Assembly (NCBI GenBank): GCA_021775855.1
Contig: JAJFGZ010000005.1
Location: forward strand, 1-64,000
Source: Hyphomicrobiales bacterium
Lineage (GTDB): Bacteria; Pseudomonadota; Alphaproteobacteria; Rhizobiales; NORP267
Length of the DNA stretch: 64,000 bases
Direction: 5' to 3'
The stretch's first letter is position 1. Every line of letters begins with the position of its first letter. The translations under genes and the position numbers were made by a program. The notes below the pieces were generated by a model. That model was not told the origin of the DNA. It did not search any database and saw nothing but the letters and a program-made list of their open reading frames with translations. This document shows, piece by piece, positions 18,527 to 27,536 of the stretch.

Positions 18527-19621
18527 CTAGTTAGCCAGCCAGGCGTTGAAACGTTCGTTCAACTGATCCTGGTTGTCTGCCCAGAATTCATAATCATTCT
18601 GGACAACGCGTTTAAAATTGTCCGGCGCGGTCGGCATATGCGGAGCCATAGGAATTCCGGCTGTCGCATGATCACCGATCAGGGGGTTTGAAGACATGCG
18701 TGCCGGGCCGTACGAGATGTACGCAGCCTGATTGGCAAGCTGCTCGGTAGCGGTCGAGAAGGCCACAAATTCGAGAGCGCTTTCCAAGTTCGCTGCACCC
18801 TTGGGGATCACCCAGAGGTCGAGATCGAAGATCTGACCGTCCCAGATAATCACGAAAGGCTTATCTTCAGTCGCAACCGCGTTGAAAATACGGCCGTTAT
18901 AGGCAGTGGTCATCACGACTTCACCGTCAGCAAGAAGTTGCGGTGGCTGTGCACCAGCTTCCCACCAAACAACTTCGCTTTTGATGGTATCAAGTTTGGC
19001 GAATGCACGATCAACACCTTCAGGTGTGTTGAGGACATCATAGACATCTTCAGGTGCAACACCGTCAGCCATCAGAGCCATTTCAAGGTTGGCTTTGGGG
19101 GACTTGCGTAGGCCGCGCTTGCCGGGGAATGCCGCAAGATCAAAGAAATCTTCCATGGTGCTCGGCTGTGCGCCGGTAATGACCGTTGAGTCATAGGCGT
19201 AAATTGTCGACCAAACGATGCTGGCGACAGCGCATTCGGTGATGGTGCCTTCGATGAAATCTTCCATGGCGGGCGTGCCATCGGGTGCCGCCGGCAGGAT
19301 CGAGGCGTCGATTGGCTCGAGCAGACCTTCGTCGCAACCGCGCACGGCATCAGACAATTCCACATCGACAAGATCCCATGTGACGTTGCCGGCCTCCACC
19401 TGAGCCTTGATTTCGGCAAGACCGCCGGAATAGTCGGCGGAATTAATGGTGATTCCTGTCTGGGCTGTAAATGGCTCATGATAAGCCTTGATCTGGCTCT
19501 GGGTGTACGCACCACCCCACGATACGACTGTCAGCGCTTCTTGCGCCACAGCCGGGCTGTATGCCAGACCAACAGCGAGGCCAAGAATGGCTGCTGCACT
19601 GGTCATTGAACGAAATTTCAT
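18527..19621 (-). CDS. potD: Extracellular solute-binding protein, PotD-like
   Basis: This 364-aa periplasmic protein captures the substrate for the Pot-type importer. A signal peptide (residues 1-26, ending AVAQ) precedes a type II binding fold starting LTVVSWGGAYTQSQ, typical of the PotD/PotF/spermidine-putrescine and related opine-binding group. It is second in the potA-potD-potB-potC operon. The exact ligand (polyamine, opine or other amine) is not determinable here. Confidence 0.87.
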   Translation of the reverse strand: MKFRSMTSAAAILGLAVGLAYSPAVAQEALTVVSWGGAYTQSQIKAYHEPFTAQTGITINSADYSGGLAEIKAQVEAGNVTWDLVDVELSDAVRGCDEGLLEPIDASILPAAPDGTPAMEDFIEGTITECAVASIVWSTIYAYDSTVITGAQPSTMEDFFDLAAFPGKRGLRKSPKANLEMALMADGVAPEDVYDVLNTPEGVDRAFAKLDTIKSEVVWWEAGAQPPQLLADGEVVMTTAYNGRIFNAVATEDKPFVIIWDGQIFDLDLWVIPKGAANLESALEFVAFSTATEQLANQAAYISYGPARMSSNPLIGDHATAGIPMAPHMPTAPDNFKRVVQNDYEFWADNQDQLNERFNAWLAN

Positions 19622-19687
19622 ACTAACTTCTCCCTATTTACGGCACCGCCCGTGCGGCACCAATTCACGATTGCCGGACTGGTCCGA

Positions 19688-20782
19688 TCATGCGATCGGG
19701 TCGAGGGCCCGACAGTCCCCGGTAAGCCACCCGATTTTAACGGTCTTACCTTCTTCCAACGGCGTGTGACCGCTCGTGTTTGGAACCTTTACAATAAATT
19801 CGCTACTGCCGCCGGCACTCATACGGGTCCGGATGTGATCACCGAGATAAATCGCTTCTTCGATTTTTCCGCTGATGATACTGCGGCCAGCTTTTGATTT
19901 TGGATTGATTTCGATCCGCTCGGGGCGTAGCGACAGCGTAGTCCGGGTGCCCTTGCCCCCTACATTAACGGCTGAAGCATCAACGGTCTCACCGGAATCG
20001 AGTTTCACCTTGCACTTGCCGTTGCGGACCGACAATATCGTTCCATCGAAGCGATTATTCTCGCCAATAAACTGGGCAACAAAAGAATTGTCCGGGCGCT
20101 CGTAGAGATCTGACGGTGACGAGAGCTGCTGGATAACACCATCATTGAAGACCGCGATCCGGTCTGACATGGTCAGCGCTTCCGACTGGTCGTGGGTCAC
20201 GTAGACAACAGTCACGCCGAGGCTTTCGTGGATGTGCTTGATCTCGTACTGCATCTGCTCGCGCAACTGCTTGTCCAAGGCGCCAAGGGGTTCGTCCATT
20301 AGAATGAGTTCGGGTTCAAAAACGAGCGCGCGGGCGACGGCCACGCGCTGCTGCTGGCCACCAGACAATTGCGCCGGCATCCGGTTGCCGAAAGCGCCAA
20401 GTTCAACCATGTCGAGGGCGCGTTTGACCTTGGTCTCGCGCTCGCTCTTGTCCATCCCACGAACTTCAAGCGGGAACGCCAGATTTTCACCCACCGACAT
20501 ATGCGGAAACAGCGCGTAGTTCTGAAACACCATACCGATGCCGCGCTTATGGGGTGGCACGTTATTGATCGGTTGATCGCCGAGGAAAATCTCGCCGTGG
20601 GTTGCCGGTTCAAAACCCGCCAGCATCATCAGGCAGGTCGTCTTGCCCGAACCCGATGGGCCAAGCATCGTCACAAACTCCCCGGCAGGGATATCTAGAT
20701 TAAGATTCTTTACAACGAGAATCTCACCGTCGTAACTCTTTTGGACTTTGTCAAACCTGACAAACGGCTGCGCTTCTGACAT
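19688..20782 (-). CDS. potA: ABC transporter ATP-binding protein, PotA-like
   Basis: This 364-aa ATPase energises the importer. Walker A GPSGSGKTT is at residues 41-49, the signature is LSGGQQQR, Walker B is LILMDEP followed by the D-loop and the switch histidine (VTHD), and a C-terminal TOBE domain covers about residues 280-364. It is the first gene of the operon, preceded by a 312-bp region holding candidate control elements. Confidence 0.92.
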   Translation of the reverse strand: MSEAQPFVRFDKVQKSYDGEILVVKNLNLDIPAGEFVTMLGPSGSGKTTCLMMLAGFEPATHGEIFLGDQPINNVPPHKRGIGMVFQNYALFPHMSVGENLAFPLEVRGMDKSERETKVKRALDMVELGAFGNRMPAQLSGGQQQRVAVARALVFEPELILMDEPLGALDKQLREQMQYEIKHIHESLGVTVVYVTHDQSEALTMSDRIAVFNDGVIQQLSSPSDLYERPDNSFVAQFIGENNRFDGTILSVRNGKCKVKLDSGETVDASAVNVGGKGTRTTLSLRPERIEINPKSKAGRSIISGKIEEAIYLGDHIRTRMSAGGSSEFIVKVPNTSGHTPLEEGKTVKIGWLTGDCRALDPIA

Positions 20783-21094
20783 ATATGGACGCCCACTTCA
20801 CCCTGGAATTTTGTTTTTTTGGCTTTGCGCCTTGAACGGTAATTTTGCATAGCTGAAAGCAGATTGCAAATTTTCTGATGGAACCCGTCAATCGCGCTTA
20901 CCTTTACATTCGGAGATCATTGTTCGGGTTGCTTTTATGTGCCCGGATAGTTCGCTTAACGAACCTAACATGTCGTTTTTTGGCCTTAAACACAATATCT
21001 TACGGTAAATCTCCGACCACGTACTGGAACTATCCAGGAGGCAAAAAATGCGCTTTGCCGGCAACCGTATTCATGGATCTCAGAAAAATTTGGA
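20783..21094. other. 312-bp region upstream of potA
   Basis: The region lies between potA (read leftward) and the 3' end of the AsmA gene. It holds the dyad GTTCG-CTTAA-CGAAC at 20950-20964, a candidate operator for potADBC, and a very strong Shine-Dalgarno (CAGGAGG) ahead of a plus-strand ATG at 21048. Apart from the doubtful small reading frame described separately, no gene is seen. Confidence 0.5.
20950..20964. promoter_or_regulatory. Inverted repeat, candidate operator upstream of potA
   Basis: GTTCG and CGAAC arms flank CTTAA, about 170 bp upstream of the potA start. The regulator is unknown; assignment is by position only. Confidence 0.35.
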
Positions 21095-21242
21095 TTATTC
21101 AGCTTGGTTGCGATTGAGAAGACCGTCGAGCAGTGACCTGACGTCGCCCTTGCCCCCGTCGATCGCCTCTTCCACTGCGTCGCGGGCAGCATCCAGATCA
21201 CCACTACGAACGGCGTCTCCGACGCTACGCACGGTTTCCTGA
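21048..21242 (+). CDS. Doubtful small ORF with strong Shine-Dalgarno
   Basis: A 64-codon frame starts at ATG 21048 behind CAGGAGGCAAAAA, the best ribosome-binding site in this region. Only its first 15 or so codons lie outside the antisense of the AsmA gene, and the remainder is rich in Ser/Arg/Leu as expected from antisense GC-rich DNA. It could be a leader peptide, a decayed gene start or a chance match. No family is recognised. Confidence 0.2.
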   Translation: MRFAGNRIHGSQKNLDYSAWLRLRRPSSSDLTSPLPPSIASSTASRAASRSPLRTASPTLRTVS

Positions 21243-23071
21243 ACGCGCTCATTACCCTGGATAAAACCGGCTGCATCGGGCCGGACGCGCGGCGACGCCC
21301 AGGGTCCGGTGACATTCAACGGGATCTCAAACAATGGTGTGCCGAGCTGGTCTTCCGGCGATCCCGTTTGATTGAGCAGGCTGGCGCGAACTTTAAGATC
21401 GAGGGTCTGCGCAGGCAGGTCGACACTGCCCGCACCATTGGCTGCGAAAGCGGGTCCCTGGGTCGTCAGATTCTGCACGGTGGCAATTCCGTTCTCGACC
21501 GTAAATGAGGCTTCTATAAATTCAAACTGGGTCTCCCCGCCTGTGCCGACAACGAGGCTTGCAAAGTCGCGGCGTTGTAGGCCGCTCAGCGCGCCGGCAA
21601 GATCGATCCCAATAATCCGGCCATTCGTAATCTGTAGCGAGCCGTTGCCGCTGAGGTTGGCGACAATCTCCTTCTCGTTGCTCCCGGAGGATGCCAGATC
21701 GATGGCGAGATTGGTTACGCCCGTGACCCGCCCGTTTTCGGCGACATCGTCGAGTACGGCGCCCAGGTCAACTTCGCTGGCATTGATCTTGGCCGTCATT
21801 GATGGCCGGGCGCCCCGCGCGTTGACGACGATATTGCCGTTGAGCTGACCGCCATAGGCACCCACTTCTGCAAGCTCGACGGTGATTCTCGAGTTCTTCA
21901 AGCCGATCGTCACCGCCCCGGCGCCGATATCATAGACCCCCAAATCAATATCGCTCGCTGACAATCCGATATCCGCGTCCAGTTCACCCAACCCGCCCAG
22001 ATCGAACCGCTCGACATTCCAGTTAGGTCCGGATGCGCCGCCAGATCCGCTATCCGCCCCGGCCTCCAGATAGGGGTTGAGGTCCAGATTGGCCAAGGCC
22101 AGCGTCGCCTGGACGTACGGCCTGTCCTCGCCAGCGACAAAGGTGACCGCGCCTTCGGCGGCGTTGCCGTCAAACTCGATCTGCGCTTCCGAGAGCGCTA
22201 TCTTGTCGCCGCCCGCGGTAATGCCCGACTGAATGATCAATTGTCCAAAACCGGGGCCCGAAGGGACGTCGGTTCCAAACCACCTGGCGAGCCCGCGCAC
22301 CGAGGGAACGTCAAGATTTAGATTCCCGTTCACGGCAAGATCGGTGGTCATGCTTGCAAGACCCGAAATGGTTGCTCGCATCGGACTGGATGCAATTGCG
22401 AGCGTCGTTGTAGAAGACCCATTGTTGATGAACGAAACAGGATCGCCGAACAGGCCCTCAAACTTGATCATCTCGCCCTGCCAAACCAATGATCCGCTGG
22501 CGTCCAACGGGGACGACGTGCTCGGCCAGTTGATCTCAGCATTGAGCGATGTCACTTCAAAGACTTGGCCATCCTGCAAATTGCGGTAGCGCAGAATTCC
22601 GTCCTTGATCACCAGCAAACCCAGTTCGATCGACGGCGAAATCCCGGCGCCGTCCGGGCTTGCGTCAGTGGATTCAGTAGAACTACCCGATAGCTGCCAA
22701 TTGGCCTGACCATCGCTGTCGACAACAAGTTCGATTCTCGGTCGAACAAGTTCAAAACTATCAACCTGAATTTGACCTGACAGCAACGGAAGCAATTGTA
22801 CCCGGCCGCGGATGCCGTCCATGGCGATGATCGGGCTGTCTCCGAAACGCGGTTCGTTGGCGATGGATATCCCGGAAATGTCAATCGAGATATTCGGGAA
22901 AACTTTCAGCGTGGCCGGTCCGGTTAGCTGGACGTCGCGCCCGGTCCACATTGTCAGCTGTTCGGAAACCTTGTTTCGTACTACGTCCATGGAGAGAAAA
23001 TAGGGGAGCAGGGCAACGAGCACACCCGCAGCCACAATCAGAAACAGCAAAAATACAAAAAGCCGCTTCAT
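21095..23071 (-). CDS. AsmA-family protein
   Basis: This 658-aa protein has a single N-terminal membrane anchor (residues about 4-25) followed by a long beta-rich periplasmic body. The N-terminal AsmA domain is recognisable (DVQLTGPATLKVFPNISIDISGI), and the C-terminal half contains the AsmA_2-like segment with GRIIGIDLAGAL and FEFIEASFTVENGIATVQNL. AsmA-like proteins are tied to outer-membrane biogenesis and lipid transport between membranes. It is divergent from the acetoacetyl-CoA synthetase gene. Confidence 0.88.
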   Translation of the reverse strand: MKRLFVFLLFLIVAAGVLVALLPYFLSMDVVRNKVSEQLTMWTGRDVQLTGPATLKVFPNISIDISGISIANEPRFGDSPIIAMDGIRGRVQLLPLLSGQIQVDSFELVRPRIELVVDSDGQANWQLSGSSTESTDASPDGAGISPSIELGLLVIKDGILRYRNLQDGQVFEVTSLNAEINWPSTSSPLDASGSLVWQGEMIKFEGLFGDPVSFINNGSSTTTLAIASSPMRATISGLASMTTDLAVNGNLNLDVPSVRGLARWFGTDVPSGPGFGQLIIQSGITAGGDKIALSEAQIEFDGNAAEGAVTFVAGEDRPYVQATLALANLDLNPYLEAGADSGSGGASGPNWNVERFDLGGLGELDADIGLSASDIDLGVYDIGAGAVTIGLKNSRITVELAEVGAYGGQLNGNIVVNARGARPSMTAKINASEVDLGAVLDDVAENGRVTGVTNLAIDLASSGSNEKEIVANLSGNGSLQITNGRIIGIDLAGALSGLQRRDFASLVVGTGGETQFEFIEASFTVENGIATVQNLTTQGPAFAANGAGSVDLPAQTLDLKVRASLLNQTGSPEDQLGTPLFEIPLNVTGPWASPRVRPDAAGFIQGNERVQETVRSVGDAVRSGDLDAARDAVEEAIDGGKGDVRSLLDGLLNRNQAE

Positions 23072-23237
23072 TTATTCAGACCTGTCCCCGATTGGTAAAG
23101 TTTACCGCCATGCCGAAGCATGTGGAAATCGTCTCGTGCTTGTGGCAAAACTCACGCCAAACAACAAGTACCATTTGCGTGTAAATTTTTAAACCGCAGA
23201 TCGACCGCAACCTGTGAATGAACAAGGCCCAAATATC

Positions 23238-25193
23238 ATGGACCAGCCGCTCTGGACACCCGACCCGAAAATCGTAGCGAAATCGAGGCTGATCAGATTT
23301 CGCGACCATATCAATGCGACCGAGAAGACGAAGCTGGAAAGTTACAGCGACATGCTTCGCTATTCGACGACAGAACTGGATGGGTTCTGGAACGCTGTCT
23401 GGGAATTTTGCGGCGTGATAGCAAGCGTCAAAGGCAACCGCGTTCAGGAAAACCCGGGCAAGATGCCCGGAACTCTGTTCTTCCCCGACGCCCGTTTGAA
23501 TTTCGCGGAGAATTTATTGCGCCGTCGCGACGACAGCGAGTGCCTGGTATTTCGCGGCGAGGACAAGGTCCAGGTGCGGATGACGTGGGCGGAATTGTAT
23601 GACGAGGTCGCGCGCGCGGCTGCGTACTTCAAGGGTATCGGGCTAACCGCAGGCGACCGGGTGGTCGCCATGATGCCCAACATGCCCGAGACGATCATCG
23701 CCATGCTGGCCGCGACTTCGCTCGGCGCCATCTGGTCGTCGTGTTCGCCCGACTTTGGGGTCAACGGGGTCACTGACCGGTTCGGCCAGATCGACCCGAA
23801 AATCCTGATCGTGTCGGACGGATATTTTTACAACGGCAAGACAATCGACATTGCGGAGAAGGTTAGACAAATTATTTCCGACTTGTCGAGCCTGGAGAAG
23901 GTGCTTGTTGTGCCTTACGCGGGTGACGGCAGGGGTATCGGAAAGACATCTGACAAAACCATTGTCTGGCGTGATGCGCTTGGAGACGCCCCGGGTGGCG
24001 ACATTGATTTCCTCCAGGTGCCGTTTAACAGCCCCCTCTATATCCTGTTTTCAAGTGGCACGACGGGGGTCCCGAAATGCATCGTACATTCGGTCGGCGG
24101 CGTGCTGCTCCAGAATCTGAAAGAACACCAGTTGACCGGCGGGCTGGAGCCTGACGAGCGGGTATTCTATTTCTCCACCTGCGGGTGGATGATGTGGAAC
24201 TGGCTGGCCGGGGCATTGGCGAGCGAATGTACGCTCATGCTGTATGACGGGTCACCCTTTTATCCGGACGTATCGGCGTTGTTCGATTATGCCGAAGCCG
24301 AGTCCTGGGCGGTATTTGGTACCTCGGCTAAATATATCGACGCGGTCAAGAAAAGCGGGTACCGGCCAGGCGACAATCACAACCTCGATAGCATTCGATT
24401 GATCTGTTCGACCGGGTCGCCTCTGGTGCCGGAGAGTTTTTCCTTTGTCTATGACGCCTTCAAGCGGGATGTGCATCTGGCTTCGATGTCGGGTGGAACC
24501 GATTTGTGCGGTTGTTTCGTCGGTGCCGATTCGACTTCGCCCGTCTGGAGTGGCGAGATCCAGGCACCATCGCTCGGGATGTCGATCGAGATCTGGGACG
24601 ACGATGGCAAGCCGATGACAGAAGGTAAAGGTGAGCTAGTCTGTACGGTCCCCTTCCCCTCGATGCCGCTGATGTTCTGGAGTGACGAGGGCGGCCAGAA
24701 ATATCACGACGCCTATTTTGCGCGCTACGACAATATCTGGTGTCAGGGCGATTTCGCCGAATGGACCACGAATGGCGGGATCGTTATCCATGGCCGCTCG
24801 GACGCGACGCTAAACCCCGGCGGGGTGCGGATCGGAACCGCGGAGATTTACGCCCAGGTCGAGAAGTTGCCCGAGATCGTCGAGGCGCTCGCCATCGGGC
24901 AATCCTGGGATAACGATACGCGCGTCGTGCTGTTCGTTATCCTGGCAGAGGGGGTCGCGCTGGACGACGATCTGGCGGCGCGGATCAAGCGAAATATTTT
25001 TACCGGCGCCTCGCCGCGCCATGTGCCCGCGCGGATCATCGCGGTCAAGGACATCCCGCGCACCAAATCCGGCAAGATCACTGAGATTGCAGTGCGCGAT
25101 ATCGTCCATGGCCGTACCATCAAAAACCGCGAGGCGCTGGCCAACCCCGAAGCGCTTGATCTGTTTATCGATCTACCTGAACTGCAATCGTAG
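23238..25193 (+). CDS. Acetoacetyl-CoA synthetase
   Basis: This 651-aa AMP-forming ligase activates acetoacetate to acetoacetyl-CoA, used in ketone-body or polyhydroxybutyrate metabolism. The N-terminal PLWTPDP, the P-loop FSSGTTGVPKCIVHS, the STCGWMMWNW segment and the C-terminal catalytic lysine in RTKSGKITEIAVRD fit this family, as does the length of about 650 aa. ATG 23238 follows AAGG by 10 nt; a GTG eight codons upstream is the alternative. Its 3' end overlaps the convergent iron-type permease gene by 29 bp. Confidence 0.93.
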   Translation: MDQPLWTPDPKIVAKSRLIRFRDHINATEKTKLESYSDMLRYSTTELDGFWNAVWEFCGVIASVKGNRVQENPGKMPGTLFFPDARLNFAENLLRRRDDSECLVFRGEDKVQVRMTWAELYDEVARAAAYFKGIGLTAGDRVVAMMPNMPETIIAMLAATSLGAIWSSCSPDFGVNGVTDRFGQIDPKILIVSDGYFYNGKTIDIAEKVRQIISDLSSLEKVLVVPYAGDGRGIGKTSDKTIVWRDALGDAPGGDIDFLQVPFNSPLYILFSSGTTGVPKCIVHSVGGVLLQNLKEHQLTGGLEPDERVFYFSTCGWMMWNWLAGALASECTLMLYDGSPFYPDVSALFDYAEAESWAVFGTSAKYIDAVKKSGYRPGDNHNLDSIRLICSTGSPLVPESFSFVYDAFKRDVHLASMSGGTDLCGCFVGADSTSPVWSGEIQAPSLGMSIEIWDDDGKPMTEGKGELVCTVPFPSMPLMFWSDEGGQKYHDAYFARYDNIWCQGDFAEWTTNGGIVIHGRSDATLNPGGVRIGTAEIYAQVEKLPEIVEALAIGQSWDNDTRVVLFVILAEGVALDDDLAARIKRNIFTGASPRHVPARIIAVKDIPRTKSGKITEIAVRDIVHGRTIKNREALANPEALDLFIDLPELQS

Positions 25194-26886
25194 CATCGCG
25201 GTCGGTCCGGAACGACAATCCGATTGTCGCGCTCAGGATTGCCACCGGCACGAGGCCGACAGCGACGATCGCGAGCGCGGGGAGAGCGGCGTCCTCGAAC
25301 CGCTCGATCGACGCGTAGGTGTAGACGTGAGTCGCCAGGGTGTCGAAATTGAACGGGCGCAACAAAAGGGTCGCTGGTAGTTCCTTCATGGCATCAACAA
25401 ACACCAAGAGGGCGGCGGTGATGATCGCCGGACGGATGAGTGGCAGATCCACATCGCGCAGGGTCCCGCCGGCGCTTCTCCCCAGGGTTCGGGCGGCGAG
25501 CGACAGGTTGGGGCTGACCTTGCCAAGCCCGGCCCCGATCGCACCCTGGGATATTGCCAGAAATCGGATTGTGAAGGTCAGGACCAGCGCGAACAGGGTA
25601 CCGCTCATCAGCAAACCCGTGGAGACTCCGAACAGGTTTTTCATCCACCCGTCGATATAATTGTCGAGCGCAGCCAGCGGGATCAGTACGCCAATCGCAA
25701 GCACGGTACCGGGCACCGCATAGCCGATGCTCGCCAGCCGCGTCAGCGCGTGCAACGGACGCCACCGGATAAACCTGCGCGCATAGACCAAGACAAGACC
25801 CGCGAAAATAGCCGTGATCGCAGCGACGACCGATAGAAACAGGCTGTTGCCCGCAAGGCTGAGGAAGGACACGCCGGGAGGCTCGCCGATCCTGGCATAG
25901 ACGTAGATGCCCAACAGGCTTGCCGGGATGACAAAACCAACAAGAACCGGCGACAGGCAAAAGAGAGTAGCCAAAACCCTGCGCCATCCAGCAATCCGTT
26001 TTGTCGGCAGCCCGTGATATTTGCTGGAGGTATGGTGAAAGCGCTGTTTGCGCCTGCTCCATCGCTCGAGCCAGAGCAGCAGCATGACGACGATCAGCAG
26101 AATAACCGCGAGCTGGGCGGCGCCCGACAGGGAACCGCGCCCGAGCCAGGTTGTATAGATTGTCACAGTAAGTGTCCGGACCCCGAAATATTCAACCGCA
26201 CCAATGTCATTCAGCGTTTCCATCAACGCGATCGTGACACCAGCGACCAAGGCCGGGCGGGCCAGGGGAATAGCAACTTGGCGGAAACTGTCCCACGGTC
26301 CTGCCCCCAGCGTTCTGGATACATCAAGAACACAAACCGATTGGGCCAGGAAGGCGCTCCGGGCGGTGAGATAGACGTAAGGATAGAGGACGCTGGCGAT
26401 CACAAACACAGCGCCTGGAAGCGAGCGGATTTCAGGGAACCAATAGTCGCGGCTCGACCGCCAACCCATCAGGTCGCGCAGCAGGGTCTGCACCGGCCCG
26501 GAAAAATCCAGTATCTCCACATAACTATACGCAATTATATATGTGGGCATGGCGAGCGGCAGCAGGAGTGCCCAAGACAAGAATTTGCTCGCCGGGAAAC
26601 GGTACATGGTGACCAGCCAGGCAGTGGCGGTTCCGGTGGCGAGCGTCAGGATGCCGACACCGGATAAAAGCAGCGCGGTATCGATCGCGGCGCGCGGTAA
26701 AATGGTAGAAACCAGATGCGGCCAAATATTATCGCTGGCCTGAAACGCGATTGTCAGGATCGCGAAAATCGGCGCGGTGGCAATCAGGACGATGGCACCA
26801 ACCAGCCAGATCCAGACCCTGTTGCCTACCCCGGCAATCGCCGTGCCGGTATGGCGGACTGGGGCGTTTGTGGATTCCGCTGTCAT
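25165..26886 (-). CDS. Fe(III)-type ABC transporter permease (fused double permease)
   Basis: This 573-aa protein has about 12 hydrophobic segments and two permease halves, each with an EAA loop (RTLGAGPWDSFRQVAIPLARPA and RTLGRSAGGTLRDVDLPLIRPA), the layout of FbpB/SfuB ferric-iron permeases. No binding protein or ATPase lies beside it, so partners must be encoded elsewhere. It is 48 bp downstream of bacterioferritin on the same strand, which supports an iron role. Its last codons overlap the convergent acetoacetyl-CoA synthetase gene. Confidence 0.87.
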   Translation of the reverse strand: MTAESTNAPVRHTGTAIAGVGNRVWIWLVGAIVLIATAPIFAILTIAFQASDNIWPHLVSTILPRAAIDTALLLSGVGILTLATGTATAWLVTMYRFPASKFLSWALLLPLAMPTYIIAYSYVEILDFSGPVQTLLRDLMGWRSSRDYWFPEIRSLPGAVFVIASVLYPYVYLTARSAFLAQSVCVLDVSRTLGAGPWDSFRQVAIPLARPALVAGVTIALMETLNDIGAVEYFGVRTLTVTIYTTWLGRGSLSGAAQLAVILLIVVMLLLWLERWSRRKQRFHHTSSKYHGLPTKRIAGWRRVLATLFCLSPVLVGFVIPASLLGIYVYARIGEPPGVSFLSLAGNSLFLSVVAAITAIFAGLVLVYARRFIRWRPLHALTRLASIGYAVPGTVLAIGVLIPLAALDNYIDGWMKNLFGVSTGLLMSGTLFALVLTFTIRFLAISQGAIGAGLGKVSPNLSLAARTLGRSAGGTLRDVDLPLIRPAIITAALLVFVDAMKELPATLLLRPFNFDTLATHVYTYASIERFEDAALPALAIVAVGLVPVAILSATIGLSFRTDRDATIAVQVDR

Positions 26887-26934
26887 GGAATGTCGGGGCT
26901 GTGTGCTCGCGCCAGCTTACCTGTACGGGCAGTG

Positions 26935-27426
26935 TTAGTCGGCGTTTTCATCACCGGCGGCACCCATCTGCGATTGGAGATACATACCTTCGCCGAGATG
27001 TTTCATCAGACGAAGCTGTTTCTCCAGCCACTCGGTATGGCCTTCTTCATCTGAAATAAGCGAAACAAAAAGATCGCGGCTGACAAAGTCGCCGGCCTTT
27101 TCACAATCTGTCGCCGCATTCGCATAGGCTGCGCGCGCGGCGCGCTCCCCGATAAGATCTTTTTCGAGCAGCTCGGGAACGGTTTCCGAGATCGTCACCT
27201 TGTCCAAAGTGGAGAGATCGGGTTCGCCGCCGTGAAACAGGATCCGCTCAATCAGGAGGTCCGCATGCCCGGCTTCCTCCGCCATTTCTTCGCGCATCTT
27301 GTTGGATAATTTGTCAAAACCCCAATCGCGCAGGATATGAGAATGCAGCAGATACTGATTGACGGCGGTCAGCTCCATGCGAAGCGCGGTCGCCAGATGC
27401 TGCATGACGGCTTTATCTACGTTCAT
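26935..27426 (-). CDS. bfr: Bacterioferritin without the haem-ligand methionine
   Basis: This 163-aa iron-storage protein is a four-helix ferritin. Ferroxidase ligands align in E. coli Bfr numbering: E18, E51, H54, E94, E127 and H130 are all present. Position 52, the axial haem ligand Met in E. coli Bfr, is Ala (EEAGHAD), so this subunit should not bind haem in the usual way unless it pairs with another subunit. ATG 27426 gives the canonical N-terminus; the open frame upstream is not homologous. The downstream neighbour is an iron-type permease. Confidence 0.9.
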   Translation of the reverse strand: MNVDKAVMQHLATALRMELTAVNQYLLHSHILRDWGFDKLSNKMREEMAEEAGHADLLIERILFHGGEPDLSTLDKVTISETVPELLEKDLIGERAARAAYANAATDCEKAGDFVSRDLFVSLISDEEGHTEWLEKQLRLMKHLGEGMYLQSQMGAAGDENAD

Positions 27427-27536
27427 TTTTTCCTCGAAAATTGGAGCGCCATAGGGACCCGCATATTCCCCCGAACACATTGCCAGACTTTGGTCGCGGA
27501 GTCTCGCCGGGGTGGCACTATTTAACTTTCACCCGG

